Shown here: positions 34,129 through 46,037 of the stretch, one piece after another | Layout of the letters: every line of letters starts with the position of its first letter | Position numbering within the stretch: position 1 is the first letter of the stretch | Origin: Pseudeuparius sepicola | Taxonomy: Eukaryota > Arthropoda > Insecta > Coleoptera > Anthribidae | Reading direction: 5' to 3' | Assembly: GCA_963920635.1 (NCBI GenBank) | Contig: OY987298.1 | Span: 37,789,787 to 37,853,786 of the forward strand | Length of the DNA stretch: 64,000 nt | Translations under genes and position numbers: made by a program | The notes under the pieces: generated by a model | What the model saw: the letters and a program-made list of their open reading frames with translations, nothing else | What the model was told of the DNA's origin: nothing | Database searches by the model: none

Positions 34129-35414
34129 AATGTATGTGCTTTTTTTTGTGCAATTTTCATTTGAAATGTATCAAGGCTTTGCTGAACTGGCTAGCTGAGG
34201 AGTACCTATTTAGTCCTGACTTGATATTGCTCCTATTGTGTGAATATGTAATATTTTCGTTGACTTGTGTAAACGCAATATTTTGTATAGTGTCACCAAG
34301 TGATAGGTATATATATTTGTATATTACAATTATTGTAGTTTGAAAACTTTCGATCAGTAAGAAAAGAGCCTTACTGAGGACTCGAGGTGCGCAGAACCTC
34401 TATACAAGTAGGTACGGGCGCCATTCCTTCGAGGCCGGTCAGTAAGAAAGAGACTTACTTTGATTGGCACCAGTGGACGGGCGAATGACAGGTAACGACA
34501 TTCCGCTGTCTGTTCGTTGGGATACCAACAGTTTAACGGCTGTTATCGTGTATCCGGGGAAGCCTCGACTTATTTTAGGGGGCACATAGCTAGTTGTCGA
34601 AGATTAGAATACCCATTGGATGTTGAACAATTAAGGACCGGCAGATCAAATATAGAAGTACAGAAAATCCACCGGTGAGCAAATGATTTCTGTACAGAAC
34701 AGTACCTAAATGTTTAATTTTGCTTCCTTACTAATCTGCCTTACTGATTAGCCAAGCTGTTGAATGAATTTTCATTGTCATAGCCCAAGACCGATCCGAG
34801 ACAAAAGCCTTCTCCGGAGACATGATTATATGAACTTTTTTCTTTTTACATGTTCGCAAAAAGGACCATTGAAGTATTTCATTAGATTTTTAGTAGAGGC
34901 TATGTTTTATCAGTATAAGTAAATTCTCTCAGTAAGTATGAAATGTTCGAAAGACGATTCACATTAAAACAAAATTTTCTGAAAATATGTCAACACAACA
35001 CATTCTGCATTTAGAATGGAAGGTATCAAGAGAACACAGGTAATATCTGTGACAGACCTCTATAAACAATCTGAACGATTTGCTTATAGATACCTCTAAT
35101 TTATCCGAAATATAATATAAATATTTCTGTTGTAAAATTTATGAAATATACAATTTACACTCCAGGAAAAAAATAATAACTGGCATGCTTTTAATTCAGT
35201 CCTTTGTTTGTTTTGGTAAAACATTGCTGAAATAGACGGAGGGGATATTACCAAGTAATATGCGGAAAATGTAAATTCAAGAGAATAAATTTAGTTTTAA
35301 AAAGAAACAATAAATTCAACATACCGCAAAGCATAGGCTGTGAAGTATTTTATACAATGTTAATATAATTTTTTATGATATAATCTCTTATATTTTGCAA
35401 TATTGTCTAAAAAA
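34129..35414. other. No gene recognised; possible LINE 3' tail then spacer
   Basis: 34129-34350 could be the LINE's 3' untranslated tail. 34350-34720 is less A+T-rich and has a small hairpin CAGTAAG...CTTACTG near 34356-34376, repeated as CAGTAAGAAAGAGACTTACT near 34440. Nothing further recognised. Confidence 0.35.
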
Positions 35415-35560
35415 TTAAATATGAATCGATCAGTAATCGATTATTCGATTGTTTTGCCAATCGACCAATAATCGATTAATAGAGTAATCGATTGTTTGAT
35501 TAATGGATTATTTTCGATAATCAATAATCGATTATAAAATTTGTTAATCGCCCAGCCCTA
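35415..35560. repeat. ATCGATTA repeat cluster with a hAT-like terminus
   Basis: At least six ATCGATTA/TAATCGAT units in 120 bp are followed by GTTAATCGCCCAGCCCTA. Read on the minus strand this is TAGGGCTGGGCGATTAAC followed by ATCGATTA repeats, the layout of a widespread animal hAT end (T/CAGGGCTGGGCGAT). No opposite end or transposase is visible, so it is a solitary terminus. Confidence 0.5.
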
Positions 35561-36521
35561 TCCGCGAGTCACTGCCGTACAGCCGCTGTCACTCGCACCG
35601 CAGTTTTACATGCGTATTGTGGGTACGCAGATAATAGAGCCCATTCTACCCCGGACAAAAAAATGTGCCCCTATATTATGACTACATCGCTAGTACACCT
35701 TTCCAACAATCCTATAAATTATAAAATAATGCATCTACGGAGCTCTTTAAGTTCACATAAAAGATATTTCTGTAATTTCATTTGGAGATTAAAGTAAATA
35801 GAGTGAAGTTTTATTATAGTCGTAAAGTAATCTAACGCCGAATTGCTTGTCTTAAAATAATAGACAAAGTAAAAACATAATACCTAATGCATTAGCACCA
35901 ACATATTATCAAACTGCAAAAATTTTACCAGATTCATCTAAATATGGATACACACAAATGAGTGACTGGTAAGTTGAAACAATTGGGGCAACTGGAATCA
36001 ATTGGTAAAACAAAACGTTTTATTTCCACCTTCCAACACATAAACAAAATTTATATTATTTAAAAAATAAGCGAAATCGGTAATAATATAAAGCATAAAG
36101 TTTGCATCAAATGGAAAAAATTCTTATTATAAAATTTGTTGAAAATCTGATTCCGAACTATGCTTGTACATGTTTGGGTACCTACATTATTACGCCTGAA
36201 GAGAGTCGTAACGTCATAGGTCATGCCTGTTAAAATTGACATTTAATGTAAAAAATGGGAAAAGATTTGCCTCGGAAAAATCGGAAAGTTATTAAGAAAA
36301 TGTGTTGTTATTGTACTATTGCGCCTATATGCCAATTTCCAGAAAGATATCGGTATGTTCGATTTTTCTTAATTATTTCCCTTCAAATCGGTACTCGATA
36401 TTTTGCCCGCAAATAACCTAAGACACTTATTTACTGGATGCTAATTACTAAATCGTAACAAAAGAAATAAATTTCAACGCAAAATTAAGGCGGAAAATAA
36501 GACTTAAAATACTTATTGTAA
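35561..36521. other. No recognisable gene
   Basis: A+T-rich spacer between the hAT-like terminus and the first hAT MITE; nothing recognised except the first member of the 8-bp duplication at 36514-36521. Confidence 0.45.
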
Positions 36522-37058
36522 CAGGGACCAGGGACTCTTTAAAATAAGGGGACCCAGCATTATACTTTCCAAAGTGAGGCCTATTCTTTCCTCATTCTAA
36601 TAGTATCAGTGATGCCAAGTATGCCATTTTATTGGAGAATCTATGAATATAACAGGTACTTTGATTGTTAGTAAAAATTAATAATGGTTTCCATGATTTC
36701 TAAAAATTATACTTGACAAAGTTGTGTCTACAATTACAGAATATGGCAACTGTCAAATGAAACAAATTTATTGTGTATAGTTGAAATTCTTTAATTGTCA
36801 CATCTGAGAATCTGGAAGTTAGAAAACTTAAAAATTGTGAATTATGATGGGAAATTTTTTGCCTCCTTTAGAATATATGGCACTATCTATCACATAAAAC
36901 CTGATGGCAGTTGGATACTGACATATAACATAACCTTGTACCAGCCCACTTATGTGGTCTCCTTGGAGTTTACAGAAAACAAACTTCTTCTCAAGGCTTC
37001 ACTTTTCCTATGTGATAGACTGTGAAATGCTGGGTCCCCTTATTTTAAAGAGTCCCTG
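36522..37058. mobile_element. hAT-type MITE, 537 bp, exact 8-bp target duplication
   Basis: TATTGTAA lies at 36514-36521 and 37059-37066. The right end read inward is CAGGGACTCTTTAAAATAAG; the left end has the same sequence preceded by an extra CAGGGAC. Terminal inverted similarity continues through GGGGACCCAGCAT. There is no transposase inside. A longer relative lies at 38578-39574. Confidence 0.9.
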
Positions 37059-38577
37059 TATTGTAACAACGCCATATTGGTTATTGGTGCAAATAATCTT
37101 TAATTTTAGGCTAAGTTAATTTTACGAAAAACCATCCATATTTTGAAATTCAGCGACATAATGATAAGATACAGTTTTGGCAGAGAACAATGTTCTCTGG
37201 TTTTGTATTGAATTTTATGGTTTCAATTTCAATTCCAGGAATATAAAGAAAGAAAATACGAATATTCTGATCTCTTTCTAAAAACTGGCATAAGGGCAAA
37301 ATGTAGGTACATGCAATACAAACACATTATTATTCAAAATTTTTAAACTCAAGTTTTAATAGAAATAATGTATTTTAATACCTAACCAACTTTAAACGAA
37401 TTCTTTCACTCTTTGTAACATAGTTACTATATTAATAAAACGTTGTGAATATTGGATTCAGCATTTTAGGCAAAATAATGTGTTTACAGTGCATTTTTCA
37501 GATACCTATAATATTTTTACTTAGGCAACTCAGATTACAAATAATATATTTTTATCATAAGAATTACATGTTCGCTACTAACATGGTAGGTAATGTTACT
37601 TATTCACAATTGAATTCTCCAAAGTTAAAAAAAAGTAAAAAACACATTCCTGAACATTTTGTCTATTTGGACTACCATCGTTTTTCACGTGGGTTTATCA
37701 TATAAGAACAAACCTTCGCCAGTCCATTGAAACTAATTATATAATGTTAACCTTCAGTTTTAAACCGAGTCCAGCAATTTTGAGTCAATATGTGAAGTCT
37801 ATTTAAAATTTAGTCTCCAATGACATACACTAGCATTATGTTTTTCATATAATGGCTTTCTTCACCTTATCGCCAAGACACGCTGTGAAAGAAAGCCAAG
37901 GAAATATTTAAATACCTAGTCCTGAATGTTTACTATATTTCCATATTTTCGTCCAACGCGCAACGTTTGTTTTTATTACTTGACCCTCAGAGATCCCTAT
38001 CTCCCTTTTTCCCAGAATTTCTATTCGTTGCTTTGCCGTAAACACGGGGAACAATAAAAACATACGCATTCGCTGAAAACCCCGATAGGTCGTGGGACGA
38101 AGCACTCCGGGAATACCAATGGTTGTCTCTAGAAATAATTTATTAAATTCCGCTGACTACGTTCATAATAGTGGAAATTCCAACGCGTTATTAATGGGCC
38201 TTTGACATCGCGCTTCTGGCTTCTGGGCATATTTCACCCCCTTTATTTGTCTCTATAGGGTAAGAGGTGTGGATAGGCTGAAGTCCTGAAGCCTTTGTTA
38301 AGTATTATTATTATGCTACTACACTTGTTTATGGAATCCCTATTTAGCCAATGTGTAACACAGTCAGAAGTCATAAGGATACGAGAGCAATATTGTATAC
38401 AAGCAACAGATGCAACTAAAAATTAAAGTGGCCCAGTCATTGCCCACTAATTTACTTCAATTAAAATCTACCAAAAAAAAAAACAGCTGGACAACTTGAG
38501 TATCCAAAAACAAGGCTACTATGATTTTTACAAGCTTTTATTTTTACAAGTTTTTTGTTAGTATGAATGTGTGGGTC
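37059..38577. other. No recognisable gene
   Basis: A+T-rich spacer between the two hAT MITEs. Frames at 37445-37705 and 37908-38105 (-) are unconvincing. Confidence 0.45.
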
Positions 38578-39574
38578 CATGGACTCCTTAAAGTTAGGGG
38601 ACCGAGCATTATATTTTCCAATGTGAGGCCTATTCTTTCCTCATTCTAATGGTCTCAGTGATGCCAAGTATGCCATTTTATTGGAGAATCTATGAATAGG
38701 TACTTTGATTGTTAGTAAAAATTAATAATGCGGTTTCAACTGCAGAATGTGGCAACTGTCAAATGAAAGAAATTTATTTTATAGTTGAAATCGATTTCCA
38801 GCAATTATTTCCACGAATTTAAGTAATAAGTATGGTAAGTCAGTAGCGCTGATTTTGCTTATTTAAGAATTTGTCGCTATTGCACCTTGTTACCAGGTTC
38901 CTCATTCCATTATTTGTAATATGTATACTTGAACTTTCTTCCCTTGTTGAATGTATCTACCCAAAGAACTTTCACAGATTTCGGGATGGAATAATAATAA
39001 TATTAGGACTAGTAGTTCTAATGATGTAGTTTTTCTCGGTGTTCATTATAAAATTTTTGAGATTTTATTTCTCTCACAAGGTAGAGGTACATCACAAACT
39101 TAAAATAAACTTGTAGTAGTAGATAAAAACTCTTTAAAAAAAGACCTTACTGAAGCTACCTGCTTAATAATTTAAAATTTACTAAATTACTTATACGTAA
39201 TGCCCACATAATGGGAATTGGAGGATTACTAAAGGTGAGATACAGGAAACATCTGGTTACAATAATTATTGGGAGTACTACTACAGGCGGCCGCATTACC
39301 TTTAATTGACACATCTGAGTATCTGGAAGTTAGAAAAGTTAAAAATTGTGAATTATGATGGGAAATATTTTGCCTCCTTTAGAATCTATGGCACTGGCAT
39401 GTCACATAAAACCTGATGGCAGTTGGACACTGACATATTATCATAACATAACCTTGTATCAGCCTCCTTATGGTCTCCTTGGAGTCAACAGAAAACAAAC
39501 TTCCCCTCAAGGCTTCATTTTTCTTATGTGATAGACTGTGACATACTGGGTCCCCTTATTTTAAAGAGTCCCTG
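38578..39574. mobile_element. hAT-type MITE, longer relative of 36522-37058
   Basis: Both flanks (about 38578-38770 and 39305-39574) match the shorter copy, including GAGGCCTATTCTTTCCTCAT and CTGGGTCCCCTTATTTTAAA. It carries about 530 bp (38785-39305) that the shorter copy lacks. Flanking octamers TGTGGGTC-like (38570-38577, TGTGGGTC) and TGTGGGTG (39575-39582) match at seven of eight positions. Non-coding. Confidence 0.8.
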
Positions 39575-39582
39575 TGTGGGTG

Positions 39583-40535
39583 GAATCTTGCAAGCTGAAT
39601 TAGAACCACTTCCTGACATCCGATTGAGCTGAAATTTTGCATACACCTTTAGTTCCGGTGACAGTACAATATTCAATACACAATATTGAAATACTTTCAA
39701 AATGGCCGCCGCTCCAAGATGGCGGATGATGTATTTTTTTGTCAACCCCCCTAATATGGGTATCAAATGAAAGGGCTTGAAGAGTAGAAAACGATAAAGT
39801 TGGCGACATCACACTAAATTCAATATGGCCGCCGCTACAAGATGGCGGATTACATTTTCTTTTCAACCCCCTTAATATGGGTATCAAATGAAAGGGCTTG
39901 AAGAGTAGAAAACCATAAAGTTGGTAACATCACACTAAATTCAATATGGCCGCCGCTCCAAGATGGGGGATTACCTATTTGATACCCAACATGGGTATCA
40001 AATGAAAGGGCTCGACGGGTAGAAAACAATAAGGTGAATGACTTCATACGAAATCCAATATGGCGGCCTCCCCAAGATGGCGGAATAAACTTCTTTACCA
40101 CTCTCCTGACACGGGAATCAAATAGGTAGATACTAACAAGGACAAAATAAAATTGAAAATAAAAAACCTTTTTAAAAACAAGCTTTTATTTAAGCCATGT
40201 ACTAAAACGAATAAAATAAGTTTAGGTTTTCGTCAAGATAATTCAATTTCAAATTGCGACAAGTTTTTGCAAATTGAAAAGCTGTCGCGCGAATTCTAAA
40301 GAAAAAAATGCATACTTTGGCAAATAGGTACAACTTGTTTATCAACCAATCACTGTCCAATAAATCAATACGTATCTACTTTCATCAACATTTTGCGTGA
40401 CAAGCTTTTCAATTTGCAAAAACTTGTCGCAATTTGAAATTGAATTATCTGAACGAAAACCTAAACTTATTTTATTCGTTTTAGTACATGGCTTAAATAG
40501 TAGCTTGATTTTAAATTTTTTTTTATTTTCCATTT
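39583..40535. mobile_element. Foldback-plus-minisatellite element, copy 1
   Basis: It begins AATCTTGCAAGCTGAATTAG, passes through three to four tandem units of about 118 bp, and ends in a hairpin (about 40160-40300 against 40390-40530) with arms including AAGCTTTTATTTAAGCCATG and CAATTTCAAATTGCGACAAG. An inverted second copy with the same order of parts is at 43262-44069. It directly follows the right target repeat of the hAT MITE. Confidence 0.75.
39700..40085. repeat. Tandem repeat, period about 118 bp, with CCAAGATGGCGG
   Basis: Each unit has TGGCCGCC...CCAAGATGGCGG followed by TATGGGTATCAAATGAAAGG and a TTGAAGAGTAGAAAAC-type stretch. Units begin near 39703, 39822, 39943 and 40057. The CCGCCAT...ATGGCGG part is itself nearly palindromic. 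Similar units occur inverted at about 43680-43950. Confidence 0.85.
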
Positions 40536-41159
40536 TATTTAATATTAGAATTGGCAGGAGACTTGGTTAGAATTTCTCTATTAGAAGAATTTTTGCAATT
40601 ACTCATTGAGGGTACATTGAATTTTTCTAAGATCGAAAGCGGCAAATTAGAGGATTTTTGAAATCCACCAAAATATTACACTATTCTTGCAATTTTAAGC
40701 GATTAACGTAAACTTTAATTTTATCGTTTCTTACTTTCACTTTAAAAATTCCCGAGAGTAGTATTCATACCTACTTCTCGAAATTTAGACTCCAACAACT
40801 AGTCGCAGTTGGCCATGGATTTTTCAAGGACATACTCAACAAAAAAGGTAATGGAAATCGGTTCACAAATATAACAATGCAACAATGCCCACTTGAAATT
40901 ATTTGAAGGGGATGGCATAAGGCCGTAAAAGAGACACACTATGCAAAATAGTAATAAGAGGTATCAGCAGTTCGATTTTAGAATGTAAATAATATGTATA
41001 TTGGCAATAATTTATAACCAAGGTAGTTGAGCAGGTAAATGGTAGAAAGTAAACGAAAACATTAAGTCAAAAATGTATAATTTTGAGAGATTTAAAAAAA
41101 GTTCTAATTTATCTTCTTGTATTTTTAAATACTATTGATTCAAGCAAAAAATGTATATA
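40536..41159. other. No recognisable gene
   Basis: A+T-rich spacer; nothing recognised. Confidence 0.45.
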
Positions 41160-41812
41160 CAGCGTGTCCCACTTTGAAGTGATACACCCTTATTAAATTC
41201 TTATTTGTGAATCGATTTTAAAAAACTTCTGTTTGTTAGATAGGTCTCTAAAAATGTCATTTGATGCATCTTTCAGTTTTTTTTTAAACCAAACTCCTAG
41301 TCAACTGCGATATATTTTATACCCCTAAAATAGAGAAAAACATATTAGGCATTTTTTCATTCTAAAACTGATATCATAGCGCGATTCGGCGTCCCCCAAA
41401 ACCCCTATATACCAGATTTTGTAAGATAATATCCATGAATAAATTTTCTATGTGTACGCAAAGTTTCGAAATGTCAAATTTAAAAATAACCGGAAAAACT
41501 TAAGTAGGCCATGGATTTTAACAAACTTCCGACAATGTTGTCAGGAAAGGTGTATTCAACAAAAAAAACTAGTAATGCAATTTATTAAGTATTTCGTTTC
41601 AAAGCAGTTTTAAAATTAATCGAAATATTCTTGTAAAACTCGATGGTACCATAAATCTAACAATAGTAATAGTGGCGTCTGCGAGACGGTATGATATAAC
41701 AACAAATTAACTCGTTAAAAAAAAACAACAGCAAGCAAAAAGCATCAAAACAGTTTATTATCGAGTTAACAAAAGATTAAGCAAAGTATATGGACGATCC
41801 TTTTTATATTTT

Positions 41813-42382
41813 TTAACGTAGACTTTAATTATTTTGGGGTCTGGATCGGAATTAGATGAAAAAAATCACTATTTCATGCAGTCGACGTTTGGCAAAAATT
41901 TATTGGCATCTTCAGGACACAAAAATACAGTACGTTATACAATGTGCAATGGAGTTGTCTAAGAGTATATAAAAAAAGGGATAAAAAGTACTTACGCCTA
42001 AATTGTGATTCTTCTTGGTCACTTAAAATTAAACATAACATCATAATAGGTAAAGACATGAACAAATTAAAACAGTGTTAAAATGCATACATTCAGACGA
42101 AAACTGCGAAAATACCTTGCTACAGTTCGGCTATATCAAATCATAAAAAATAGCGACAAAACAAAAAAGCAACTAGGCACAAAAAATCTTTAAAGACCGA
42201 CTGAAGGAGAGAATAAAGTTAATGTAATAGATAACAGATGAAGAGAACAATGAAATATTTTTATATATTATTTATACATTTTTAATTTGTCTAAAATATT
42301 GAAGTAAGATGTACTGCATGGAATAGTGATTTTTTTCATCTAATTCCGATCCAGACCCCAAAATAATTAAAGTCTACGTTAA
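41813..42382. mobile_element. MITE with 60-bp inverted ends and TTAA flanks
   Basis: TTAACGTAGACTTTAATTAT at the left and its complement at the right, with near-perfect pairing through GGGGTCTGGATCGGAATTAG and AAATCACTATT. TTAA flanks both ends, as for piggyBac-type insertion, although the terminal CGTAGAC is not the usual CCC. The 13-mer GTTAACAAAAGAT occurs at 42378-42390 and also at 41765-41777. Non-coding. Confidence 0.75.
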
Positions 42383-42470
42383 CAAAAGATCTTTCAACTT
42401 TAAATATTATATCTTAGTTTTTTCCACTTGTCCGCCATTTAAAAGTATGCATTTTTCTATTCTTCGTCTA

Positions 42471-43255
42471 TTATTGGCTAATACGTTCGTTTTTTAACTC
42501 TACTCTTGTAATTTGATGGCAAGCTTCCCTAATTCGAAGACATAACTTATCAACATTTTGAGGTCGAGTTTTATAAACTATGTTTTTAATTCTGCCACAG
42601 AAATAAAAATCAAGCGGGGTCAAATCAGGCGATCTGGGCGGCCATCTTATTAAAGTGCTCTGTCGTCCAATCAACATTTCAGGAAAATCTTGATCCAACC
42701 ATTGCCGAACTTCTCTTGTGTTGTGAATTGGAGCACCATCCAATGGCACATGTAAATTAAGCCCTTCTAAGAGGGGCAGTTCTTTAATTGCATTCCAAAA
42801 CTCATTATTCAAAAAATGTAGGAAACGCACTCCATTCAAATTTTCACGAAAAAAGAATGGCCCGATAGTCGTTTCATTTAAAATACCAAATACCACCACA
42901 AAATACATTAATTTTAAAAGAATATTGTCTTTTACAGTCTATTGTAAAATTGATGGGATTATCTTGAGCCGATTGGCGGGTACTTTGACTACACACAATG
43001 TTACACACATTGGTAGTAAAGGTTGCTTGGTCGGTTTACAGAATTTTCTTAAGAAAGTTCCTGTTATTAAGAAAATTCCCCTGCATCCAAAGACAATATT
43101 CTAGCCTTTGAAAAGCATCACCATGCTCTAAGGTATTTAAAAATTTTTCTTTAAAAGGTTTTAGTTTGTGTCTTTTCAGCACTCTCCAAATAGTTGATTT
43201 TGTCAAATTTAAAAGCCTTCCTGCATTTCTTACAGAGCTATGTGGATTAGTTCTA
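42471..43255 (-). pseudogene. Mariner DD41D transposase, central and C-terminal part
   Basis: From 43255 leftwards: NPHSSVRNAGRLLNLTKSTI and WRVLKRHKLKPFKEKF (second helix-turn-helix), then the first catalytic Asp in TDQATFTTNVCNIV. The 145-codon open frame 42908-42471 has TTIGPFFFRENLNGVRFLHF, the second Asp in VPLDGAPIHNTREVRQWL, and the third Asp 42 residues on in WPPRSPDLTPLDFYFCG, then KNIVYKTRPQNVDKLCLRIR. The DD41D spacing (one residue long here) places it in the rosa-like mariners. A stop after FLKKIL and a frame change in front of the 145-codon frame disable it. The N-terminus lies at 45118-45452, beyond the inserted elements. Confidence 0.88.
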
Positions 43256-43261
43256 AAAAAA

Positions 43262-44069
43262 ACTTTTTAATAACAAGCTTTTATTTAAGCCATGTACTAA
43301 AATGAATAAAAATAAGTTTAGGGTTTCGTTAAGATAATTCAATTCCAAATTGCGACCAGTTTTTGCAAATTGAAAAGCATGTCGCGTTAAATGTTGATGA
43401 AAGTAGGTACCAATTAATTTTTTTGAACAGAGATTTACCTCGGCACGTACCTATTTGCGAAAGTATGCATTTTTTCTTTACAATTCGCGCGACAAGCTTT
43501 TCAATTCGCAATTTGGAATAGAATAATCTTAATGAAAACCTAAACTTATTTTTATTCATTTTAGTACATGCCTTAAATAAAAGTTTGTTTTTAAATTATT
43601 TTTTTTATTTTAAATTTTATGTTGTGCTTTTTAGGACCTATTTGATTCCCATGTCAGGATGGTGGTAAAGAAATTTAGTCCGCCATCTTGGGGCGGCCGC
43701 CATATTGGATTTCGTATGAAGTCATTCACCTTATTGTTTTCTACCCGTCGAGCCCTTTCATTTGATACCCATATTAAGGGGTTCGACAAAAATACATCAT
43801 CCGCCATATTGGAGTGGCGGCCATATTGAATTTAGTGTGATGTCACTAACTTTATCGTTTTCTACTTTTGAAGCCCTTTCATTTGATACCCATATTAAGA
43901 TGGTTGACAAAATATACATCATCCGCCATCTTGGAACGGCGGCCATTTTCAAAGTATTACCATATCGAGTATTGCGTATTGTATTGTCACCGGAACTAAA
44001 GGTGTATGAAAAATTTCAGCTCAATCGGATGTCAGGAAGTGGTTCTAATTCAGCTTGCAAGATTTGACC
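43262..44069. mobile_element. Foldback-plus-minisatellite element, copy 2, inverted, inside the mariner gene
   Basis: This is the reverse-oriented counterpart of 39583-40535: hairpin part first (AAGCTTTTATTTAAGCCATG at about 43276), then tandem units with CCGCCATCTTGG, then CAGCTTGCAAGATTT at about 44052-44066. It interrupts the transposase between the codons for LQAFI and NPHSS. MITE A follows within 10 bp. Confidence 0.8.
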
Positions 44070-44076
44070 TACACAT

Positions 44077-45104
44077 ACAGGGTGTCTCATTTTGATCTGG
44101 AACACCCCTGTAAAACCCTGTAAAATTTGAACTGGCTTACGGATTTTAACGAATTTTTTTTTTTGTATATAGGGCCCTCCTGGACGTACCTGTCAAACAC
44201 TTTTCAATGACCATCCGATTATAGCAACGCCGGATTAAAAAAAAAATTGGCCCAAATTTTCGAATTAAGGTATCAGCGATTTTTTTATCGGAATTCTGAT
44301 AACATGGCGTTAATCAGCGCCCATGATAACCCCCAGATTCCGAATTTCAAGAAATTATTCACACAAATTATACTTTTTACACTGCATCACAATTGCAAAA
44401 AATCAAAATTTCAATTTGAGTTCAGCTATTAAAGTGGCTATGGAAACAAGTGAAAATGGTAAAAAGAGGTCCACAGGGGACAATAGTAATAAACCTGATC
44501 GCAAACTGCACTCGGTTTCTCTTTTCAGTATTGCTGTACAGTACAAATTTTATGCCATTTGAGACGCAAGAGAGCTCGCTGTCGTCGCAGGCAGTCGTGC
44601 AAGTGCAAAGACTTTGAGAAACGTTAATTTTTACTTTTTTTTGTTACAAATAATAAAGTATAAGATTATACACTACAAAGTACGTATTTGAAGAATGTAA
44701 TTAAAAGCAGCAATATTTTAAACCGCAGAAATGTATTGACGAATCGATTATAAATGAAATTTTATACCCACTAAATTATTTGTAACACCTAAATTATTTT
44801 AGCAACATCAACCCCTTAATAACATTTGTTGTAAAAATGCATAAACTGACATTTCTGCAAGCCATTGTTTTTCCACGGCTGCCTGCGACGGCAGCGAGCT
44901 CTCTTGCGTCTCAAATGGCATAAAATTTGTACTGTACAGCAATAATAAAAAGAGAAACCGAGTACAGTTTCTGATCAGCTTTATTACTATTGTCCCCTGT
45001 GGGGTGTTTGATAAGTGCGCCTAGGAGGGCCCTGTAGGTATACAAAAAAAAATTCGTTAAAATCCGTAAGCCAGTTCAAATTTTACAGCGGTGTTCCAGA
45101 TCAA
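44077..45104. mobile_element. MITE family A, two-armed copy
   Basis: The left end ACAGGGTGTCTCATTTTGAT pairs with the right end, which stops at ...GTTCCAGATCAA and so lacks the outermost ~14 bases. Arms share GTAAGCCAGTTCAAATTTTA, AGGGCCCTCCT and GAGAGCTCGCTG blocks. The left two thirds repeat 97-873 almost exactly. Inserted next to the minisatellite element inside the mariner gene. Confidence 0.85.
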
Positions 45105-45117
45105 GTTAAATAAAAAA

Positions 45118-45452
45118 ACATACATTGCAAGTTAAATAAAAGCTTGTAAAAAGTCTAAAATTTTCTCGTCATTTGCATTTTGTCGATTATTTACATTTGG
45201 CCCGTTTCTAATACCGCGGTTGTGGTCGTGTGTGGTAACACACACTTGTAAGAAAAAACAACTTGAATAATTAAATTAGAAATTGGTTTACCTGTTAGAG
45301 AAAATGCTTTAAATATTCTTCCTACAGTAACAAACTGAATTTGTTGTGGAATTGGGTGTCGTTGGTTAAATTCTGCTGCGGCCGCTCTGTACGATCGAAT
45401 ATTATCACCAACAAGTAAAACAATTTCGAGTTTTTAATCGTAGTTCATCCAT
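45118..45452 (-). pseudogene. Mariner DD41D transposase, N-terminal part with a 47-bp intron
   Basis: The ATG at 45452 gives MDELRLKTRNC, but a one-base change of frame is needed to reach IVLLVGDNIRSYRAAAAEFN and QRHPIPQQIQFVTVGRIFKA, the first helix-turn-helix (DUF4817-like). A GT-AG intron at 45291-45245 (GTAAAC...TTACAAG) follows; joining restores SLTVCVTTHDHNRGIRNGPN and VNNRQNANDEKILDFLQAFI, after which the inserted elements begin. In-frame joining on both sides supports the intron. Confidence 0.75.
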
Positions 45453-46037
45453 TTTAAATTTCACGGTGTTGATATTATTACTAATAATTGCTTCTGTCAC
45501 TTTCAATCTAAAGATGGTTGCATTGTTTGATGGATCCATGGCTCCCTTCGATTTTATAGGAATACATTTCCTTGACATTACGACAAAGAATCTACATACC
45601 TAATACATTGCTTTTCTGTCCAATTTTTTTTGTTAAATACCTTACACCTTTTCTGACAACATTGTCGGAAATTTGTTTAAATCCATAGCCTACTCAAGTT
45701 TTTCCGGCTATTTTTAAATTTGGCATTTCGAAACTTTGCGTATCCATAGAAAATTTATTCATGGATATTATCTTACAAAATCTGGCATATAGGGGTTTTT
45801 GGGGACGCAGAATCGCGCTATGATATTAGTTTTAGAATAAAAAAATGCCTAATATGTTTTTATCAATTTTAGGCGTATAAAATATATCGCAGTTGGCTAG
45901 GTGTTTGGTTTTAAAAAAATCTGAAAGATGCATCAAATGACATTTTTAGAGACCTATCTAACAAAAAAAAGTTTTTTAAAATCGATTAACAAATAAGAAT
46001 TTTATAAGGGTGTATAACTTCAAAGTGGGACACGCTG

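Larger units (their letters stand above)
41160..46037. mobile_element. Mariner (DD41D) transposon with ~450-bp inverted ends, carrying three insertions
   Basis: TA flanks at 41158-41159 and 46038-46039 enclose CAGCGTGTCCCACTTTGAAG ... CTTCAAAGTGGGACACGCTG. The inverted ends are long: 41160-41590 pairs with about 45620-46037 (GATGCATCTTTCAG, GCGCGATTC, TCCATGAATAAATTTTCTAT, ACAATGTTGTCAG). A single transposase gene runs right to left. Inserted are a TTAA-flanked MITE (41813-42382) beyond the 3' end of the gene, and, within the coding region, a minisatellite element (43262-44069) and MITE A (44077-45104). Confidence 0.85.
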
